DNA of 6,204 nt from Nitrospira sp. (GTDB lineage Bacteria; Nitrospirota; Nitrospiria; Nitrospirales; Nitrospiraceae): NCBI GenBank assembly GCA_025360665.1, contig JANYBU010000258.1:1-6204 (forward strand). The letters run 5' to 3'. This document shows, in pieces, positions 5,894 through 6,204 of this stretch. The notes beneath the pieces were generated by a model. That model had not been told where the DNA came from. It made no database searches and saw nothing but the letters and a program-made list of their open reading frames with translations. Positions within the stretch are counted from its first letter, which is position 1, and every line of letters starts with the position of its first letter. The position numbers were made by a program, and so were the translations under genes.

Positions 5894-5976
5894 GTGATGG
5901 GTGATGGGCATGGCATGCAGAGATTTCAGAGAAGCAAAATCTCCCAGACACATCACACGTCACGCATCACTCGTTA
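5894..5976. repeat. Strand-switching 7-nt periodic repeat, imperfect hairpin
   Basis: Two exact TGATGGG units (5895-5908) lie directly after the DUF420 stop codon. Four units in the opposite sense follow at 5949-5976: CACATCA, CACGTCA, CGCATCA and CTCGTTA. Their reverse complements read TGATGTG, TGACGTG, TGATGCG and TAACGAG. Between them GAGATTT (5920-5926) pairs perfectly with AAATCTC (5937-5943), and 5894-5905 pairs with 5952-5963. The design mirrors the 9-nt repeat before the DUF420 gene but with another unit and period. It has no T-rich tail, so terminator function is uncertain. Confidence 0.65.
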
Positions 5977-5988
5977 CGGGATTCAGTG

Positions 5989-6204
5989 ATGCTGACCTGT
6001 GGCTGTGGTCGCTGGATGCATACCGAGGGGATAGAAGAACGTTCGTACGACGATGGAACGCCTCAGTGGTTCATTCGGACGGAATGCCGCGGCTGTGGCC
6101 TGAAAGTTGGGGTCGATGTTCCTGCCGATCAACCCAGTGGGTTAGTCGATCGGGTGATGTGGACCGATGATGCGATCCATCGGCTGGATCGCATGCCTCC
6201 GTAC
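5989..6204 (+). CDS. Small zinc-ribbon-like protein, 3'-truncated
   Basis: An open frame of 72 codons runs from the ATG at 5989 off the end of the window. It begins MLTCGCGRWMHTEG and has two cysteine pairs, C4-x-C6 and C33-x2-C36 (TECRGCG), about 27 residues apart. This is the spacing of a small Cys4 zinc ribbon, or possibly a structural metal knuckle. The remainder (VDVPADQPSGLVDRVMW, then IHRLDRMPPY) is not recognised. A GTG at 5986 is also in frame and neither start has a clear Shine-Dalgarno; an in-frame TGA at 5902 limits the upstream extent. A longer frame at 5901-6170 overlaps it but gives a low-quality, arginine-rich translation. The function is unknown; zinc binding is inferred from the cysteine spacing. 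Confidence 0.72.
   Translation, partial: MLTCGCGRWMHTEGIEERSYDDGTPQWFIRTECRGCGLKVGVDVPADQPSGLVDRVMWTDDAIHRLDRMPPY

Noticed and set aside
5901..6170. 89-codon + strand frame starting in the 7-nt repeat
   Set aside because: It begins within repeat sequence and gives a composition typical of a shadow frame. The overlapping 5989 frame has ordered cysteine pairs and protein-like composition.

Overview
The window looks like chromosomal DNA from a Nitrospira-type bacterium (phylum Nitrospirota). This rests on the moderately GC-rich composition, two related periplasmic copper-site proteins of a kind I associate with that genus, and a long stop-codon-adjacent hairpin repeat whose sequence resembles dispersed repeats of Nitrospira genomes. 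The assignment is inference from memory, not a search result. All supported genes lie on the + strand. No tRNA, rRNA, transposase or CRISPR array was seen.

Layout. (1) Positions 2-631 hold the 3' part of a gene for a cupredoxin-like protein with a carboxypeptidase-regulatory-like C-terminus; its start is outside the window. A 123-nt imperfect hairpin (632-754) begins at the base after its stop codon. (2) Positions 841-2875 are a tight two-gene unit: an exported LolA/DUF4412-like protein and an exported HEAT-repeat protein, 7 nt apart. (3) Positions 2911-3972 look like a self-contained, well-expressed unit: a consensus -35 box, a structured leader, a perfect Shine-Dalgarno, a secreted copper-site protein paralogous to the first gene, and a clean rho-independent terminator. 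(4) Positions 4069-5058 encode a SAM-dependent O-methyltransferase-type enzyme starting at GTG, followed by a strand-switching 9-nt periodic repeat. (5) Positions 5177-5893 encode a six-helix membrane protein of the DUF420/CtaM family, followed by a second strand-switching repeat, this time with a 7-nt period. (6) Positions 5989-6204 begin a small Cys4 zinc-ribbon-like protein that runs off the end.

How the genes may fit together. Two periplasmic cupredoxin-like proteins and a DUF420 protein (a family linked to terminal oxidase maturation in Firmicutes) suggest a neighbourhood concerned with copper proteins, respiration or the cell envelope, but no oxidase subunit is in view. The LolA-like and HEAT-repeat pair probably acts in the periplasm; its substrate is unknown. 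The most distinctive non-coding content is a set of three unrelated dyad-symmetric repeat elements, each starting within six bases of a stop codon.
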